From Brucella thiophenivorans (lineage in GTDB: Bacteria > Pseudomonadota > Alphaproteobacteria > Rhizobiales > Rhizobiaceae): a stretch of DNA of 64,000 nucleotides. Positions 61,794 to 64,000 of the stretch are shown here, one piece after another. A model generated the notes under the pieces. The model did no database searches. It saw only the letters and a list, made by a program, of their open reading frames with translations, and was not told the origin of the DNA. The DNA lies in contig NZ_NNRJ01000051.1 of the NCBI RefSeq assembly GCF_002252445.1, positions 62,001 to 126,000 of the forward strand, given 5' to 3'. Made by a program: the position numbers and the translations under genes. Each line of letters opens with the position of its first letter. Positions within the stretch are counted from its first letter, which is position 1.

Positions 61794-62963
61794 TTAAATC
61801 TTATCAAGCAGATTGCGCTTCTGAAGGTTGTGGATCAGGGCGCGAATGCCAAATGTCCATTCGTCGCAATTATCGGTACGGTCGACCCAATTGACCAGAC
61901 GTCCGAGCTTAGGTGTGGAAATCTCCACCTTGTCGCCGATTTCGTGCGTGAAGCCCTGACCAGCGCCACGACGATCTTTGACAGGTGCAAACATGGTTCC
62001 AAGGAAAAGAACAGCACCATCTGGATATTGATGATTGCGGTTCAACATTTGTCCGGCAAGATTTTCCGGGTCGCGGCTGATCGCTTCCATTGGACTTTCG
62101 CCGGTCATTTCAAAGCCATCAGTGCCGTTTACTTTCAACGAAAGCTTGAGCTTGCGAAGTACGTCCATCGTGAAATTGCCATCGAAAAGACGAATGAACG
62201 GTCCAATTGCACAGGATGCATTGTTGTCCTTGGCTTTGCCGAGAAGGAGTGCCGAGCGACCTTCCACATCACGCAGATTGACGTCATTACCAAGCGTTGC
62301 GCCGACGATGCGTCCATCGGAAGCCACCGCCAGAACCACTTCCGGTTCAGGATTATTCCATTGCGAGATCGGAAGGATGCCAACGGTGGCACCACAGCCA
62401 ACCGCAGACATTGGCTGCGATTTGGTGAAGATTTCCGCGTCAGGACCAATGCCGACTTCGAGATATTGTGACCAGAGGCCCATTTCCTGAAGCAGTGCCT
62501 TGACCTGTGCGGCCTTCTCGGAACCGGCGGCAACTCCGCGCAAGCTGTCGCCAATCACAGGTGCAAGACGCTCGCGGACTTCGCGTGCGCGTGTCGGATC
62601 TCCTTTTGCCTGTTCTTCAATCACGCGTTCAAGCATGCTGTCGGCGAAGGTCACACCTGCGGCTTTGATCGATTGCAAATCGATTGGTGCCAGCAATTCG
62701 CCTTTTTCACCGGAAAGATAGTCATCAAGGGTGCCAAGATCGGCAAAGCAGCTGATGTCTTGGAGTTCATCGACCAGTGCGCTACGTTCCAGCAAGCCGG
62801 ACACGGTTGCGGAAAGACTCGAGAGATCATGCACATGACCATTGGCAACAAGAACGGGGCAAGGACCATTTTCAGCCTTTGACCACACCCGACCGATGAG
62901 CACGGCTGAAGCGCTGTCTTCAGGCAGGATGGTTGATGATTTCAGAATTTGCTTGTCTTGCAC
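61794..62963 (-). CDS. fumarylacetoacetate hydrolase-family protein (AraD1-like)
   Basis: The protein of 389 residues has the FAH C-terminal domain with metal ligands in QWNNPEPEVVLAVASDGRIV and VGATLGNDVNLRDVEGRSAL, AKDNNASCAIGP. Members split or dehydrate 2-keto acids; the AraD1 branch dehydrates 2-keto-3-deoxy-pentonates and is often controlled by GntR proteins. The divergent GntR/FCD regulator and the gluconokinase beyond it support sugar-acid metabolism. The exact reaction is inferred. Confidence 0.85.
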   Translation of the reverse strand: MQDKQILKSSTILPEDSASAVLIGRVWSKAENGPCPVLVANGHVHDLSSLSATVSGLLERSALVDELQDISCFADLGTLDDYLSGEKGELLAPIDLQSIKAAGVTFADSMLERVIEEQAKGDPTRAREVRERLAPVIGDSLRGVAAGSEKAAQVKALLQEMGLWSQYLEVGIGPDAEIFTKSQPMSAVGCGATVGILPISQWNNPEPEVVLAVASDGRIVGATLGNDVNLRDVEGRSALLLGKAKDNNASCAIGPFIRLFDGNFTMDVLRKLKLSLKVNGTDGFEMTGESPMEAISRDPENLAGQMLNRNHQYPDGAVLFLGTMFAPVKDRRGAGQGFTHEIGDKVEISTPKLGRLVNWVDRTDNCDEWTFGIRALIHNLQKRNLLDKI

Positions 62964-63101
62964 GGATAGTCCTCCCGAGATATTGTCTGGTTGTCTGATA
63001 ACTTTATATCTTGGCTTTGGAAACAGTTTTTTGCGTCAAATGCTTTGCAAAAATGAAATATGTTTTCACATTGCAGAACCATAGCAGGTCCAATATCAAT
63101 G

Positions 63102-63115
63102 ACTGGAATACCAGT
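63102..63115. promoter_or_regulatory. candidate GntR operator between FAH-family and regulator genes
   Basis: A perfect dyad ACTGG-AATA-CCAGT lies in the divergent region about 25 bases before the GntR gene. The TGGnnnnCCA-type dyad is compatible with FCD-group GntR regulators. Control of both genes is inferred. Confidence 0.5.
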
Positions 63116-63139
63116 TCAGTTTCATAAGTCCGTGGGGAA

Positions 63140-63853
63140 GTGACCTTGTTTGGAGAAATCAGACGAAACGAACAGCTTCCCGCCCGTATTGCGTCGGAGA
63201 TCGTGCGCCAGATAACCGAAGGAAGTTGGCAGCCGGGGCATAAATTACCGACAGAGCATAGTCTGGCCCAAATTTTCGGCGTCAGCCGTTCGGTGATCCG
63301 CGAGGCCATCGCGCAATTGCGTAATGAGGGCCTGATCGAAACGCGGCAGGGGATTGGCGCATTCGTCACCGAACCGGACCGGCGTCACGCGATCCGCATC
63401 GAGCCGGAAACGCTGGCTGACCGCGATCATTTCCGCAGCTTGTTTCAGCTGCGCATGGCGCTTGAGATTGAAGCGGCAGGGTTGGCTGCGGTGCATCATG
63501 ATGCTGATGATATGCGCAAAATCGATGAAGCTTTGGCAGGGATGAGCGGCCACGAGAAATGGGCGGATGAAGGCATAGATGCTGATCTTGCTTTTCATCG
63601 CGCATTGGCGAGTGCCACGCATAATGAGTATTTTCCGTTAGTTCTCGGCTTTATTGCGGAGCGTATCAGTCAGGCTATCCGCGCTGCGCGCGCGCGTGCG
63701 GTTCTTGAGGAGATTGTCGAAATCACCATTCATGAACATCGGGCGATCCGCGATTCTATTGCCCGCCGCGATCCTTTAAAGGCGCGTGAGGTCATGCGAA
63801 CCCATGTCATGGGTGCAGCAAGCCGCGTTAATCTTGAGCTTGAGACATTCTAA
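63140..63853 (+). CDS. GntR-family regulator with FCD domain
   Basis: The protein of 237 residues has the winged helix (ARIASEIVRQITEGSWQPGH, LPTEHSLAQIFGVSRSVIRE, LRNEGLIETRQGIGAFVTEP) and an FCD ligand domain with metal-type residues (DLAFHRALASATHNEYF, EHRAIRDSIARRD). The frame starts GTG at 63140; TTG at 63146, with GGGGAA six bases upstream, is an alternative. It ends 2 bases before the gluconokinase gene and is divergent from the FAH-family gene, both probable targets. Confidence 0.9.
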   Translation: MTLFGEIRRNEQLPARIASEIVRQITEGSWQPGHKLPTEHSLAQIFGVSRSVIREAIAQLRNEGLIETRQGIGAFVTEPDRRHAIRIEPETLADRDHFRSLFQLRMALEIEAAGLAAVHHDADDMRKIDEALAGMSGHEKWADEGIDADLAFHRALASATHNEYFPLVLGFIAERISQAIRAARARAVLEEIVEITIHEHRAIRDSIARRDPLKAREVMRTHVMGAASRVNLELETF

Positions 63854-63855
63854 AC

Positions 63856-64000
63856 ATGTCTGCTTTGCGTATAATCGTTATGGGTGTTTCAGGCTCTGGT
63901 AAATCGACGGTTGGGGAGAAACTGGCGCAAGCGCTTGGTTTAACTTTTCTGGAACGCGACAGTCTGCATCCAAAGGCCAGTGTCGATAAAATGGCATCTG
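63856..64000 (+). CDS. gntK: gluconokinase, 5' end (cut by the window)
   Basis: The visible 48 residues show a P-loop kinase start RIIVMGVSGSGKSTVGEKLA followed by FLERDSLHPKASVDKMASG-type sequence, the gluconokinase pattern. It phosphorylates gluconate to 6-phosphogluconate. It follows the GntR regulator by 2 bases and is probably co-transcribed. The rest lies outside the window. Confidence 0.85.
   Translation, partial: MSALRIIVMGVSGSGKSTVGEKLAQALGLTFLERDSLHPKASVDKMAS

Noticed and set aside
1..64000. tRNA, rRNA, CRISPR array, prophage or replication origin
   Set aside because: Looked for typical tRNA arms, regularly spaced repeats, phage structural genes and replication genes; none was seen.

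Overview
The window looks like accessory or secondary-replicon DNA of a Brucellaceae-type alphaproteobacterium (Ochrobactrum/Brucella-like). The basis is the gene content: many ABC importers for sugars, polyamine-like compounds, phosphorylated solutes and amides; GntR, IclR and DeoR regulators beside catabolic operons; a DUF1127 micro-protein; a DUF3775 protein; IS66, IS3 and IS5/IS427 insertion sequences. The genus is an inference from gene families, not a measured match. No rRNA, tRNA, CRISPR array or replication origin was seen.

Layout. 1-4100: a small membrane-protein gene whose terminator-like dyad is split by a complete IS66 element (8-bp target duplication), then a dead IS3-family element. 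4606-8819: a signalling cluster with a small membrane protein, a membrane hybrid histidine kinase with two receivers and an Hpt domain, and a receiver-GGDEF diguanylate cyclase. 9321-14808: a tight operon of an AfuABC/FbpABC-type importer, a beta-CASP-like metallo-beta-lactamase protein and a dual-specificity-type phosphatase. 15115-22939: a GntR-controlled carbohydrate cluster (sugar ABC importer, ketose-epimerase-like TIM barrel, Gfo/Idh/MocA dehydrogenase, HSL-type esterase, divergent MalK-type ATPase). 22972-34783: an IclR-linked cluster with a three-subunit HcnABC/opine-oxidase-like dehydrogenase on one side and an enoyl-CoA hydratase, polyamine-type importer, CoA ligase and saccharopine-dehydrogenase-like protein on the other.

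35170-40683: a second AfuABC-like importer beside an inositol-monophosphatase-family phosphatase, with a divergent DeoR regulator. 40896-51102: hydroxyacid dehydrogenase and glycerate 2-kinase, then a complete short-chain-amide operon (AmiC-like sensor, ANTAR antiterminator, branched-chain-type importer, formamidase). That operon is preceded by a leader carrying two hexaloop hairpins and an overlapping intrinsic terminator, the layout expected for ANTAR antitermination. 52000-54040: XRE regulator, DUF805-SHOCT protein, IS5/IS427 element. 54061-64000: aldehyde dehydrogenase, DUF3775, TauE/SafE, EamA, DUF1127, DUF2938, AzgA-type purine permease, deaminase, FAH-family protein with divergent GntR regulator, and the start of a gluconokinase.

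The strongest unexplained signals are: the ANTAR leader; the importer plus MBL plus phosphatase operon and its parallel with the second importer-phosphatase operon; a palindrome (ACATATGGCAAA...TTTGCCATATGT) present three times between genes; and several strong hairpins placed between cistrons of transport operons. Start sites were adjusted wherever a better ribosome-binding site or an ATGA overlap favoured an internal ATG.
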